Translations under genes and position numbers: made by a program | Source: Domibacillus sp. PGB-M46 | Lineage (GTDB): Bacteria > Bacillota > Bacilli > Bacillales > Domibacillaceae | Direction of reading: 5' to 3' | Length of the DNA: 64,000 bases | NCBI RefSeq assembly: GCF_022668875.1 | Contig: NZ_JAKGCR010000011.1 | Coordinates: 57,377-121,376 of the forward strand | Notes under the pieces: generated by a model | What the model was told of the DNA's origin: nothing | Database searches by the model: none | Seen by the model: the letters and a program-made list of their open reading frames with translations, nothing else | Part shown: positions 50,761 through 59,832 of the stretch, piece after piece | Layout of the letters: each line of letters begins with the position of its first letter | How positions within the stretch are numbered: the stretch's first letter is position 1

Positions 50761-52344
50761 ATGAAACTAAAAGCAGATATAGATTTTACTAAAGACTTAT
50801 TCGATGCAGCTAACAAACTCCGAGGCAGTGTGGCTCCATCCGAGTATAAAAATTTTGTCCTACCACTTATATTTCTTCGGTATCTTTCACTTCGATATGA
50901 GAGAAGACGTGAAGAACTTGAAGCGTTAGTAAGCAATCCAAACAGTGATTGGTATATGGAAGACCTTAAAATGAGGGAAGAAGTTCTCTCTGATGAAGAT
51001 CAATACCGTTCAGAGCGGGTATACATTCTTCCTAATAAAGCGAATTGGTCATACATCATTGCTAATGCGAAGCAGCCAACTATCAAAAAATTATTAGATG
51101 AAGCTATGACGTTAATTGAAGAAGCTAATCCAGAATTGGAAGGAGTTTTGCCGCGCAATATATATCAAGCGAGTAACATTCCTGCAGAAAGCATTGCTGG
51201 GCTCATTGAAGTTTTTTCAAGGGATGTTTTTGGAAATAATAGTGAAGCAATCGATGTATTAGGAGCGACATATATATATTTCATTTCAGAATTTGCTTCA
51301 AGTGAAGGTCAAAGGGGTGGCGAGTTTTTTACCCCTGCTTCCATTGTAAAGCTTCTCGTTGCAATGTTAGAACCACTTTCAGGTACATTATTCGATCCTG
51401 CTTGTGGTAGTGGAGGAATGTTTGTCCAATCGGAGGACTATACTCCTAATAAACATTCTTTGTCGTTCTACGGACAAGAAAACGTAGATATGACCCTTCG
51501 TCTCGGAAAGATGAATGTTCTTATGCATGGAATTAATGCTGATATTCGCTTAGGGAACTCGCTACTTAACGATCAATTTCTAATCAAGCATGAGGATGGT
51601 TCGTTTGAGCCTATTCAGTTTGACCATGTTATTGCAAATCCTCCTTTTAATTTGAAAGATTGGGGAGCAGAGCGTGTATCAAAGCAAGACCCCCGTTTGA
51701 TTGTTAAACATGAAAAAGCTTTAAACAATACTAATGCTAACTACATGTGGATGCAACATTTCCTGTGGCACTTAGCTCCAGGTGGGACGGCAGGATACGT
51801 TATGGCAAATGGGGCTATGACTACTAATAGCTCTGGAGAAAAGGAAGTACGTCAAAAATTAGTCGAAGATTCCTATATTGACTGTATTGTTCAGCTTCCT
51901 GAAAAGCTCTTTTATGGCACCGGGATACCTTGTTGTCTGTTTTTCTTGAGTAAAAATCGTAAAGGTGAAAATGGATTTAGGGACCGTCGGAATGAAATAT
52001 TATTTATTGATGCTCGGAAGAAAGGGATAATGGTCAACCGCAGACAGAGAGCCTTTACACAAGAGGACATTGACACAATAACGACTATTTACCATGCCTA
52101 TAAGACAGGTGAAGGTGAATGTGAATATGTTCAAGGATTTTGTAAAGTTGCTACTATTGAGGACGTTAAAGGGAATGATTACAAATTAACGCCAGGTATT
52201 TATGTAGGAGCAGAAGAAATAGAAATGGATGATATACCATTTGAGGAAAAAATGGAAGAATTAATGATAACACTAACGGAACAATTTGAAGAATCTAATC
52301 GTCTCCAAGAAAAGATTAAGAAAGGTTTGGAGGGGTTATTTTGA
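50761..52344 (+). CDS. hsdM: Type I restriction-modification methylase subunit HsdM
   Basis: A 527-residue N6-adenine methyltransferase subunit. The HsdM N-terminal domain spans residues 10-150 (LFDAANKLRGSVAPSEYKNF). Motif I FDPACGSGG is at 211-219 and motif IV NPPF at 293-296, both perfect, in contrast to the upstream fusion. With HsdS it methylates host DNA, and with HsdS and HsdR it restricts unmodified DNA. It starts with ATG behind AGGAGG and overlaps hsdS by 4 nt. Confidence 0.95.
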   Translation: MKLKADIDFTKDLFDAANKLRGSVAPSEYKNFVLPLIFLRYLSLRYERRREELEALVSNPNSDWYMEDLKMREEVLSDEDQYRSERVYILPNKANWSYIIANAKQPTIKKLLDEAMTLIEEANPELEGVLPRNIYQASNIPAESIAGLIEVFSRDVFGNNSEAIDVLGATYIYFISEFASSEGQRGGEFFTPASIVKLLVAMLEPLSGTLFDPACGSGGMFVQSEDYTPNKHSLSFYGQENVDMTLRLGKMNVLMHGINADIRLGNSLLNDQFLIKHEDGSFEPIQFDHVIANPPFNLKDWGAERVSKQDPRLIVKHEKALNNTNANYMWMQHFLWHLAPGGTAGYVMANGAMTTNSSGEKEVRQKLVEDSYIDCIVQLPEKLFYGTGIPCCLFFLSKNRKGENGFRDRRNEILFIDARKKGIMVNRRQRAFTQEDIDTITTIYHAYKTGEGECEYVQGFCKVATIEDVKGNDYKLTPGIYVGAEEIEMDDIPFEEKMEELMITLTEQFEESNRLQEKIKKGLEGLF

Positions 52345-53573
52345 GTGAATGGAAAGAAGTTTCTTTGAAAGATATAAGTTTTTATAATAAAGAAAGAATA
52401 AGTTTAGAGCAAATAAATTTTTCTAACTATGTCTCTACTGAAAATATGAATCCGGATAGAAATGGAGTAACTAACGCTTCTTCCTTACCATCATCAAAAA
52501 CCGTTTCCAAATACTGCGCAGGTGATATTCTTATTTCGAATATAAGACCATATTTTAAAAAGATTTGGTTTGCAGATAAAGATGGTGGATGCTCAAACGA
52601 TGTCTTAGTCATTCGTAGTAAGGACAAAGAACAAGTTGATAGCAAATATTTATATTACTGTTTATTCACTGATAACTTTTTTGATTATGTAATGTCTGGA
52701 GCAAAGGGTGCAAAAATGCCAAGAGGGGATAAAGAAGAAATTATGAAATATTCTCTACTTCTCCCACCACTGCATGAACAACAACAAATTGCAAGATTTT
52801 TATCGAATGTAGATGATAAAATTCTAATGAATAACAAAATAAATCAAACTCTTCATGACATGTCTGCGGCCTTGTATAAAAATTGGTTTGTAGATTTTGG
52901 TCCATTTCAAGATAATGATTTTGAGGAATCTGAATTAGGAACGATTCCAGCGGGTTGGAAGACTAAAAAGCTGTCTGAACTTCTATATCTCTCAAAGAAA
53001 GGAATAACACCAAAATATACAGAAGATATTGAAGGGTCTGTACTTGTGATAAACCAGAAGTGTATAAGAAATAAAAAAATATCTACTTCACTGGCCAGAA
53101 GACATGATTTGATAAAAAACATTCCCAAAGATAAATATTTGCAAAAATACGATATTCTCATAAATTCAACAGGGATAGGTACTTTGGGCAGGGTTGCCCA
53201 ATTATTTGAGGTAAGAGAACCGATTACAGTTGATAGTCATGTACGGATTTGTAGACCAAATGTAGAAATTTGTTCACCTTTATATATAGGTCAAGTAATG
53301 AAAATGAATGAATCTTTATTGCAAACAATGACAGAAGGTAGTACTGGTCAGGCGGAACTTTCTTCTGAGGTACTTAATCTTCAAGTTGTTTATCCACCTC
53401 TTAATATTCAAAAGGATTACGAAAATATAGTTAATGATTGGTATTTAATTACTCTAGAAAATGAACGAGAAAACAGTGTGTTGGTAAGTTTGCGTGACTT
53501 CCTTCTACCACGCCTAATATCAGGCACAATTGAACTGAAAGAAGTAGAAAAACAAGTTGAGGAGGTACTTTGA
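52341..53573 (+). CDS. hsdS: Type I restriction-modification specificity subunit HsdS
   Basis: A 410-residue subunit with two target recognition domains and the usual conserved helical spacers: LLLPPLHEQQQIARFLSNVD (about 140-160) and the C-terminal VSLRDFLLPRLISGTIELKE. Each domain should read one half of a bipartite DNA site; the site cannot be predicted from sequence. It starts with TTG inside the hsdM stop (TTGA), so translation is coupled. Confidence 0.93.
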   Translation: MSEWKEVSLKDISFYNKERISLEQINFSNYVSTENMNPDRNGVTNASSLPSSKTVSKYCAGDILISNIRPYFKKIWFADKDGGCSNDVLVIRSKDKEQVDSKYLYYCLFTDNFFDYVMSGAKGAKMPRGDKEEIMKYSLLLPPLHEQQQIARFLSNVDDKILMNNKINQTLHDMSAALYKNWFVDFGPFQDNDFEESELGTIPAGWKTKKLSELLYLSKKGITPKYTEDIEGSVLVINQKCIRNKKISTSLARRHDLIKNIPKDKYLQKYDILINSTGIGTLGRVAQLFEVREPITVDSHVRICRPNVEICSPLYIGQVMKMNESLLQTMTEGSTGQAELSSEVLNLQVVYPPLNIQKDYENIVNDWYLITLENERENSVLVSLRDFLLPRLISGTIELKEVEKQVEEVL

Positions 53574-56500
53574 TTGGCAAATGGACTTTATGAATCAGAC
53601 TTTGAAGACACGACCATAGAAAGGCTTAAGCGCATTGGATATAGTTATCTGCATGCTACGGAATTATTTAGAGGTCGAGAAAGCGTTCGTGATGTAGTAC
53701 TACGGGATCGTTTAGAGTTTTTTTTGCGAAGGGAATACCCTTCGCTCCCTGATAAACAAATACCTATTTTGGCTTCTCTAATCATAAATCCAGACGGTGT
53801 AACGAATCAGCAAAGGAATGAACGGTTTCATGAAATGCTAACAAAAGGTTTTACTTTTTCATGGGAAGATGGGGTAGAGCGTTATTTCGAGCATATATTC
53901 CCAATAAATTGGAAAGAATATGATGAAAATGATTTTTTAGTAGTTAATCAACTCTCAATAGAGGGCCGATTTTCAAGAAGGCCGGATATTATTGTTTTTA
54001 TAAATGGTCTCCCGTTGATTATTTTTGAATTGAAGAGTCCCTATAACGAACAGGCTACTGTGGATGATGCCTACACACAAATAACGAATTACACTAATGA
54101 CATTCCTCAACTATTCATCTACAATGCCTTTTCCGTTATTTCAGACAATGTAGAAACACTTCACGGTGTTCCAGGCGCGCCAATCGAATTTTTTTCAGCA
54201 TGGAAATCTACAGATGGCAGGACAGTAGACAATAATGTAGCAAATACTATGAAAACACTTATTGAAGGATTGTTCCCGAAAAAGCGTCTACTTGAGTATA
54301 TTCGGTTTTTCTTGGTTTATATGAGAGACGGTGAAAAGGCGTATAAAATAGGTGCAAAATATCACCAATTCTTCGGAGTGAAATTTGCCGTACAGGAAAC
54401 TATAAGAGCAACACGTCCCGAAGGAAATAGGAAAATTGGTGTCATTTGGCATACGCAAGGTTCTGGAAAAAGTATTTCTATGATGTTCTTTGCCGGGATG
54501 ATTGTAAATCATCCTGACATGGAGAATCCAAGCGTTGTTATTCAAGTAGATAGATCTGATTTAGATCAACAGTTATATGACACATTTAAAGATGGAGAAA
54601 ATTTAGTTGGTAATATTCATCATGCTGAAAGCGCAGACGAGTTGCGTGAAATATTGAAAAACGAATCAGGACAGATTGTATTTTCAACAATTGAGAAGTT
54701 TCGTCTAAAGAAAGAAGGTTCAGAAGGGGAAGAAAAAAAGAAAGAAATTAAACACCCAGTTCTTTCTACACGGAGAAACATTATTGTAATTTCTGACGAA
54801 GCTCATCGTACCCAATACAACGAAGGAGGGTTTGCGGGTCATTTGCGGACGGCATTACCTAATGCTTCACATATTGCATTTACGGGTACACCGATAGACT
54901 TTGTAGGTCGTAATACAGTTGAACTATTTGGCAATTACATTCACGTTTATGACATGCAACAAGCGGTACTGGATAAAGCAACAGTTCCCATTTACTACGA
55001 GTCTCGTTTAATTCCTCTTGATAACACGAACGCACAACTCAATGAGGATTTCCAAGAGTTAATTTCACAAGCCGATTCAAATGATGAGAGTTCAAAGGCT
55101 CAAATAAAATGGTCAGCTTTAAAAAGTGTTGTAGGAACCCAACCGCGACTTGCAAGATTAGCGAAGGATATTCTTTATCATTTTGAACAGGCAGCTAGTC
55201 CCCAAGATAAAGCCATGATTGTATGTATGAGTCGTGAAATCTGCGTCGCATTATATGAGGAAATGAAGAAATTGCCAAATTGTCCGTTAGTTGAAATAAT
55301 CATGACTGGTAATGTAAAGAAGGATCCAGAAGAGTGGAAAACAGTCACTCAACCTGGTAGTGAGTATCCTCATATTAAAACAAAGGAAGAACAAAGGACT
55401 ATAAAAGAGAATTTAAAAGATGAGGATCATCCTCTTAAAATGGTTATTGTTACAGATATGTGGTTGACTGGGACTGATATTCCTACAATGAAGTTCTTAT
55501 ACGTGGATAAACCAATGAGAGGACATAACCTTATGCAAGCCATTGCCCGCGTGAACAGGGTGTTCCCAGGTAAAGAAGGCGGTGTTATAGTTGATTTTAT
55601 CGGCATTGCGCAAAATCTTAAAGAGGCAACAAAGAAATACACTAATGGTGGAGGTAAGGGTAAACCGACATTTGATATAGAAGCTGCAGTTGCTATTTTC
55701 TATGAACATCTAGGAACTATCCGTAATTATATTCCACAAGGTACAGATGTAAGTGGATGGAAGGCCTTTGAGAAGGTGGATCGTGAAGATTATATTGCGG
55801 AATTAGTAGGCAAACTCTTAGGAGATGATCAAGAAGCATTTTTGACAGCTCAATTAAAATTGAAGCAGGCTCATCAATTAGTTAGGCATATTGATGAAGT
55901 ACGTTCTTTTGCTAACGAAATTACTCTTTACCAACTTTTAGCGACTCAAATTCGGAAAATTGTTGAAGGGAATACTGGAAAGCGGAAAAAAGAAAAAGAC
56001 CTAGAACAACAGGTTGCGAAACTCGTAAACGAAAGCATAGAAGCCAAAGAAGCAATTGACTTGTTTGCTGTCGCTGGAATTGAAAAACCTGATATTTCAA
56101 TCCTTGATGAAGCATTTATGGCTGATTTAGTGGAGAAAAAGCATGTAGATCTTCGGCTAAAGCTTTTAAAGAAATTACTTGATGATGAGCTCAAATTAAA
56201 ATTGAAAAGTTCCAATCCAAAACAAAAAACATTAAAAGAAGCGTTAGAGAAAGCAATAACTGAGTATCATGATCGAGTCATCTCGGCTGCAGATGTTATT
56301 AGAATGATGATGGAAGTACGTAAAGGAATGGAAGATGAGTTGCGCTTTGAGGATGATCTTGGTCTTTCAGATGAAGAGGTAGCTTTTTACCATGTTATAG
56401 AAAATCTTGGTGATAAGGTATTCACAAATGAGTTTATTGCAAGTCTAGTCCGGAAGGTATTAACAGCCATGAAGAAAGAGTTTAAAGTAGACTGGACCAA

Positions 56501-56657
56501 TCCGCATAGAGTAGATGTTCTTTCTAAGGTGAATCTGGCCGTAAAGATGGTTTTGATGAAAGAGAAAATTACAGGAGAACAATTAAAGTTTCTAACAAAT
56601 GCAATTGTTGAACAAGCAAAAGAACAATACAAGGATTGGCCTAGAAATTTAGCGTAA
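53574..56657 (+). CDS. hsdR: Type I restriction endonuclease subunit HsdR
   Basis: A 1027-residue motor and nuclease subunit. The PD-(D/E)XK nuclease is intact (Asp138, Glu152, Lys154 in RRPDIIVFINGLPLIIFELK). The SF2 translocase has Walker A TQGSGKS (294-300), DEAH (408-411) and a later TDMWLTGTDIPTM / QAIARVNRVFPGKEGG. The C-terminal helical region binds the HsdM/S core. It starts with TTG right after the hsdS TGA, behind GGAGG. The full hsdMSR operon appears functional. Confidence 0.95.
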   Translation: MANGLYESDFEDTTIERLKRIGYSYLHATELFRGRESVRDVVLRDRLEFFLRREYPSLPDKQIPILASLIINPDGVTNQQRNERFHEMLTKGFTFSWEDGVERYFEHIFPINWKEYDENDFLVVNQLSIEGRFSRRPDIIVFINGLPLIIFELKSPYNEQATVDDAYTQITNYTNDIPQLFIYNAFSVISDNVETLHGVPGAPIEFFSAWKSTDGRTVDNNVANTMKTLIEGLFPKKRLLEYIRFFLVYMRDGEKAYKIGAKYHQFFGVKFAVQETIRATRPEGNRKIGVIWHTQGSGKSISMMFFAGMIVNHPDMENPSVVIQVDRSDLDQQLYDTFKDGENLVGNIHHAESADELREILKNESGQIVFSTIEKFRLKKEGSEGEEKKKEIKHPVLSTRRNIIVISDEAHRTQYNEGGFAGHLRTALPNASHIAFTGTPIDFVGRNTVELFGNYIHVYDMQQAVLDKATVPIYYESRLIPLDNTNAQLNEDFQELISQADSNDESSKAQIKWSALKSVVGTQPRLARLAKDILYHFEQAASPQDKAMIVCMSREICVALYEEMKKLPNCPLVEIIMTGNVKKDPEEWKTVTQPGSEYPHIKTKEEQRTIKENLKDEDHPLKMVIVTDMWLTGTDIPTMKFLYVDKPMRGHNLMQAIARVNRVFPGKEGGVIVDFIGIAQNLKEATKKYTNGGGKGKPTFDIEAAVAIFYEHLGTIRNYIPQGTDVSGWKAFEKVDREDYIAELVGKLLGDDQEAFLTAQLKLKQAHQLVRHIDEVRSFANEITLYQLLATQIRKIVEGNTGKRKKEKDLEQQVAKLVNESIEAKEAIDLFAVAGIEKPDISILDEAFMADLVEKKHVDLRLKLLKKLLDDELKLKLKSSNPKQKTLKEALEKAITEYHDRVISAADVIRMMMEVRKGMEDELRFEDDLGLSDEEVAFYHVIENLGDKVFTNEFIASLVRKVLTAMKKEFKVDWTNPHRVDVLSKVNLAVKMVLMKEKITGEQLKFLTNAIVEQAKEQYKDWPRNLA

Positions 56658-56820
56658 AACTGATGGTCTTCTTTTATACTTATTCAGATATAACCCTGCA
56701 TAAAACTAGAGAAAGCAGTTTTTTAATCATTTGTCCAACAATTATTTAGAACATTCACAAAAATATCTCTTTCATATTGAAGAATAATTTGCGGAGAGCA
56801 AGGGGAATAGAGAGAAACGT

Positions 56821-56857
56821 AAAGTAGCTCTATCAAAGGCTACTTTATGTTTTTTTT
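56821..56857 (+). terminator. hsd operon terminator
   Basis: AAAGTAGC / GCTACTTT stem with a 10-nt loop and a T-run, 164 bp after hsdR. The bases before it (56658-56820) hold nothing I recognise. Confidence 0.8.
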
Positions 56858-56961
56858 GTCTAGAAACTAAAAGTTTTAGACACTCTTTTTATTTTAAATA
56901 AGTGGTGCATTTCGGGGTGAATATAGAGTCTAAAAATTAGTCTAAATTAAATGTCTATAAT
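56857..56961. repeat. Cluster of TGTCTA-type repeats, possible resolvase res site
   Basis: An inverted pair TGTCTA...TAGACA (56857-56882, 26 bp) is followed by three direct GTCTA copies at 56928, 56940 and 56953; the last reads TGTCTATAATAT. This resembles the half-site consensus TGTCYRNTA of Tn3/gamma-delta resolvases, and a serine recombinase gene follows 0.6 kb downstream. An operator for the XRE protein is the alternative. Confidence 0.45.
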
Positions 56962-56984
56962 ATAACAATGATACAGATGGTGTG

Positions 56985-56993
56985 TGGTATAAT
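56985..56993 (+). promoter_or_regulatory. Extended -10 promoter of the XRE/resolvase module
   Basis: TGGTATAAT, an extended -10 with no clear -35, about 115 bp before the leader ORF. Confidence 0.6.
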
Positions 56994-57107
56994 ATGGATG
57001 TATTGGTTTGGCAAGATACTTATCTCGGTAGGAAATGTTAGGTGTAATTTATTTAAAGAGTTGAAGCAAGTTTGAACATTAATCACTGAAGAGAGGTGGA
57101 ACTTAGA

Positions 57108-57176
57108 ATGTTTAAAATAAAGCAATGTATTCTAAGGGACCAAAAAAAGAAAGCAGCTGTTCTATGTGAAGACTGA
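57108..57176 (+). CDS. Short leader peptide overlapping the XRE gene
   Basis: A 22-codon ORF (MFKIKQCILRDQKKKAAVLC then ED) behind AGAGGTGG. Its TGA lies 8 nt inside the following gene, which has no ribosome binding site of its own. It probably couples translation of the regulator. Confidence 0.4.
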   Translation: MFKIKQCILRDQKKKAAVLCED

Positions 57177-57516
57177 AAACTCTCATTCTATATTTGCTTC
57201 AAGACTAAGGACTGTCAGAATAGAAAAAGGATTGTCTCAGACCGGTGTTTGCAAAGCGTTGGGCTTATCGACTTCTGCTTTGTCAAGTTATGAACAAGGG
57301 GAGCGGTACCCTACTATTAAAGGATTAAAAATATTAGCGGATTTCTATAATGTTACGACGGACTGGCTTATTGGACGAGATGAATATAAGCCTACTAAGA
57401 ATGATTTGGTTATTCAAGATCCAAAACTCAACTATTGGTATAACGACCTTTTAAATGCAAGTGAAGAGGATTTACGAAAGCTTCAGCAACTTTGGGAAGC
57501 TCTCAAAGGGGAATAA
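57166..57516 (+). CDS. XRE-family transcriptional regulator
   Basis: A 116-residue protein with an HTH at residues 10-65 (SRLRTVRIEKGLSQTGVCKA, STSALSSYEQGERYPTIKGL) and a short helical tail. It resembles phage/ICE repressors of the short type. GTG 57166 is the only reasonable start. The resolvase gene follows after 30 bp, so they form one module. Its target is unknown. Confidence 0.82.
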   Translation: MKTENSHSIFASRLRTVRIEKGLSQTGVCKALGLSTSALSSYEQGERYPTIKGLKILADFYNVTTDWLIGRDEYKPTKNDLVIQDPKLNYWYNDLLNASEEDLRKLQQLWEALKGE

Positions 57517-57546
57517 TGTAAATTCAAAAAAGAAAGGGTGTCAAGG

Positions 57547-58140
57547 GTGAAGCTTGGCTATGCCAGAGTAAGTACAATTGGTCAGGATTTAGAAACTCAG
57601 ATTGAACGGTTAGAAGCAGCTGGTGTACAAAAAGATCAATTATTTATTGAGAAAGTGACCGGAACAAAAATGGCGGCGCGAGAACAAATACAAGCACTTC
57701 TAAAACATGCCCGTTCTGGTGACCATATTTATGTAACTAAGATTGATCGTTTGGCCAGAAGCATTTTGGATTTGAATAAGATTGTCAGTGGGTTAATGGA
57801 GAAGGGAATCAGTATAACGTTCATCGATCATAATATGACATTCAAAGCTAATTCAAAAGATGATCCATTTCAGATGCTGCTCTTTAATACGCTTGGAAGC
57901 TTTGCACAATTTGAACGGGATATGATTGTTTCCCGCACCGGAGAAGGACGCAAAAGGGCTATGAAGAATGGAAAAAAGATGGGGAGGAAAGGGCAGCCAG
58001 AGCAGAATATTAAACAAGCGCTAAAGCTTCTTGAAGCAAGAGAAGAAAAAGGTATGACGATTTCTGATATTTCAAAATTGACCGGTGTTCCTCGGTCGAC
58101 TATTTATGCTGAATATAAAAAACAAAGATCAACAACTTGA
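57547..58140 (+). CDS. Serine recombinase (resolvase/invertase family)
   Basis: A 197-residue resolvase. The catalytic Ser is in GYARVSTIGQDLETQIERL near residue 10, with Arg residues in VTKIDRLARSILDL, and the FERDMIVSRTGEGRKRA helix. A C-terminal HTH (MTISDISKLTGVPRSTIYAE) completes the small-serine-recombinase layout. The GTG at 57547 gives the standard KLGYARVST start and is better spaced from AAAGGG than the GTG at 57538. It could resolve cointegrates or invert DNA; res-like repeats lie upstream. Confidence 0.9.
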   Translation: MKLGYARVSTIGQDLETQIERLEAAGVQKDQLFIEKVTGTKMAAREQIQALLKHARSGDHIYVTKIDRLARSILDLNKIVSGLMEKGISITFIDHNMTFKANSKDDPFQMLLFNTLGSFAQFERDMIVSRTGEGRKRAMKNGKKMGRKGQPEQNIKQALKLLEAREEKGMTISDISKLTGVPRSTIYAEYKKQRSTT

Positions 58141-58173
58141 ACTATCGGCTGTTGCTTCGGGGCTCGAATTTAG

Positions 58174-58314
58174 AAATCAAACAGCTTGTTGTCAATTTTG
58201 CCTGCGGATTTAAAGAAAAAAAGATCAATATCCTTAGAGACCATCAAAGAAATTGTTTCGATTCTCCGTCAGGATAAAGAGATGGCCCATTTTATAGATA
58301 TGTACCTTTCATAG
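58174..58314 (+). pseudogene. Fragment of unknown gene
   Basis: A 46-codon open stretch without start codon or ribosome binding site, ending LETIKEIVSILRQDKEMAHF-IDMYLS. It looks like a C-terminal helical end left behind. I do not recognise the family. The rest of the 58141-58426 gap holds nothing clear. Confidence 0.3.
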
Positions 58315-58426
58315 TAAGATAAACAAGCTTATTTTTTATAATCTATTCATGTTCAATGATACAGCAGTAGAAACCTTGTTTATCCTATTAAGAGTGCTGT
58401 TTAATGAAAAAGTGAGGAGCAAATGA

Positions 58427-59167
58427 ATGAAAAGATTAGTCTTTTTCATAATAGGAGCACTATTATTTATCATTTCTGTTCCGTCAAGCACGAAAATGGT
58501 GATGGAGCTTATTAACGATCAAAAAATGAATGTGCGTTATACAATTACAGGTGTAAATACAGGTTATCCGTCTGTTGATCCGACCTTTCATTTTCAAGAT
58601 CATCTAATAGAGATCGAAGAAACAATTAAAAACGAAGAAGGATATATAGACCCTTGGGATAATAAAATAGTACTTGCGGATCTAACTCTAAAATTAGATG
58701 GTGTACAGGTTGATACATTAAGCAGCTATCCAATACGAGCAGAAGAATCAGGCCTTAACAGATATCATGGAGAAATTGCCTATTTAATGTTAAAGGATAA
58801 AAAGATGAACAAAACTGATTTTACCGTGCTAGTGAAGAAAACAAGGGAGTTAGAAATAGAAAAGCCGAATGGAGATATCGTGGGCGGAGTTCCAGAAGAT
58901 AAATTAACCTATAATCTTTATCGAGTAGAGGACGGAGGGAATATAAAACGTGAATCTTTTCGATTTACGGAACGGAATGAACTGCAAACCGAGCTGCTTA
59001 ATGCAAGTGCGATCGTACCATACGCAATCGGTTATTATACAGATGCCTGGGAGTGGTATCCAACAATTTTCTTTCCATGGATCTTCCCGTTTTTATCTTT
59101 ATTTGTCGGTTTTGTGTTAGTGATTGTCTGTTTTCCATATAGAAAAATAAGTAGAAGCCATCCATAA
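58427..59167 (+). CDS. Hypothetical membrane protein with large extracytoplasmic domain
   Basis: A 246-residue protein. An N-terminal hydrophobic segment (LVFFIIGALLFIISV, residues 4-18) is followed by about 190 residues of soluble, probably extracytoplasmic beta-rich sequence, then a C-terminal membrane segment (FFPWIFPFLSLFVGFVLVIV, about 216-236) and a short basic tail. Related layouts belong to DUF3592-like proteins, but I cannot assign a family. It starts with ATG behind GTGAGGAG. It stands alone with its own terminator. Confidence 0.7.
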   Translation: MKRLVFFIIGALLFIISVPSSTKMVMELINDQKMNVRYTITGVNTGYPSVDPTFHFQDHLIEIEETIKNEEGYIDPWDNKIVLADLTLKLDGVQVDTLSSYPIRAEESGLNRYHGEIAYLMLKDKKMNKTDFTVLVKKTRELEIEKPNGDIVGGVPEDKLTYNLYRVEDGGNIKRESFRFTERNELQTELLNASAIVPYAIGYYTDAWEWYPTIFFPWIFPFLSLFVGFVLVIVCFPYRKISRSHP

Positions 59168-59197
59168 ACTATTAATTCTATACAAGAGAAGCATATT

Positions 59198-59221
59198 AAC
59201 GAATGTCATTCGTTTTTTTAT
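59198..59221 (+). terminator. Terminator after the membrane protein gene
   Basis: AACGAATG / CATTCGTT stem and seven T. Confidence 0.8.
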
Positions 59222-59398
59222 TGGTTCGATAGCAATGAACCTTCTTATTGGTATTCAAAAACTCATACTTTTTCTCATAGTTCTTTTCACTTCGGTTTAA
59301 TTTTATTTAATATGAAATTAGAAAACCTTGATTTAAAGCCATTCTTTAAATGAGTTTTCCTCTATTTGGTAGGCGGCATGATATAATCTCATCCCCCG

Positions 59399-59440
59399 AA
59401 AAAGCGTTAAATCTTGATATATCAAGGTTTAACGCTTTTT
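59399..59440. terminator. Long bidirectional hairpin
   Basis: A 42-bp near-perfect palindrome with A-run and T-run at its ends (arms AAAAAGCGTTAAA and TTTAACGCTTTTT, centre CTTGATATATCAAG). It lies between a + gene and the minus-strand XRE operon and should stop both. The remaining bases of the 344-bp gap hold nothing I recognise. Confidence 0.82.
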
Positions 59441-59511
59441 AATTTTCTGTTCACTTGAAAAATTCATAATGGTTAATATTTAAATAAAATTTTCAAGGCG
59501 TTAGACACGTT

Positions 59512-59814
59512 TCATTTTAATTGAGTTGTTTTAAAAGCGGGTGTATCAAAAAAATCTTTTAATGAAATGTTGCATCCTTGGCAATATTGAAAAATGGTCG
59601 ATACTTTGGGATGTTTGGATCTACCATTCATGATTTCAGAAATAGTCGATTGCCTAATACCGCCTAACTTAGCTGTTTCAGTAACAGTCTTATTTCTTTC
59701 ATCAGCTAGCTCTTGGATTCTTTTTATAATGGCAGCATGTAATTCTAATGTTGAAGAATCATTAGAAGATGTATGATCCTTTTTACCAGTTTTAGCTTGA
59801 TAGATATATGCCAT
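59512..59814 (-). CDS. Small XRE-family regulator
   Basis: A 100-residue HTH protein. The HTH spans about residues 28-90 (LADERNKTVTETAKLGGIRQ, STISEIMNGRSKHPKVSTIF). A flexible polar N-terminus precedes it. It is the second gene of a minus-strand operon: its ribosome binding site AGAGGAG overlaps the end of the larger repressor gene, 18 bp upstream. It may modulate the same switch. Confidence 0.8.
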   Translation of the reverse strand: MAYIYQAKTGKKDHTSSNDSSTLELHAAIIKRIQELADERNKTVTETAKLGGIRQSTISEIMNGRSKHPKVSTIFQYCQGCNISLKDFFDTPAFKTTQLK

Positions 59815-59832
59815 AGTGGTTTATGCTCCTCT

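Noticed and set aside
57166..58140. XRE gene plus following gene as a toxin-antitoxin pair
   Set aside because: The second gene is a clear serine recombinase with catalytic Ser and C-terminal HTH, not a toxin.
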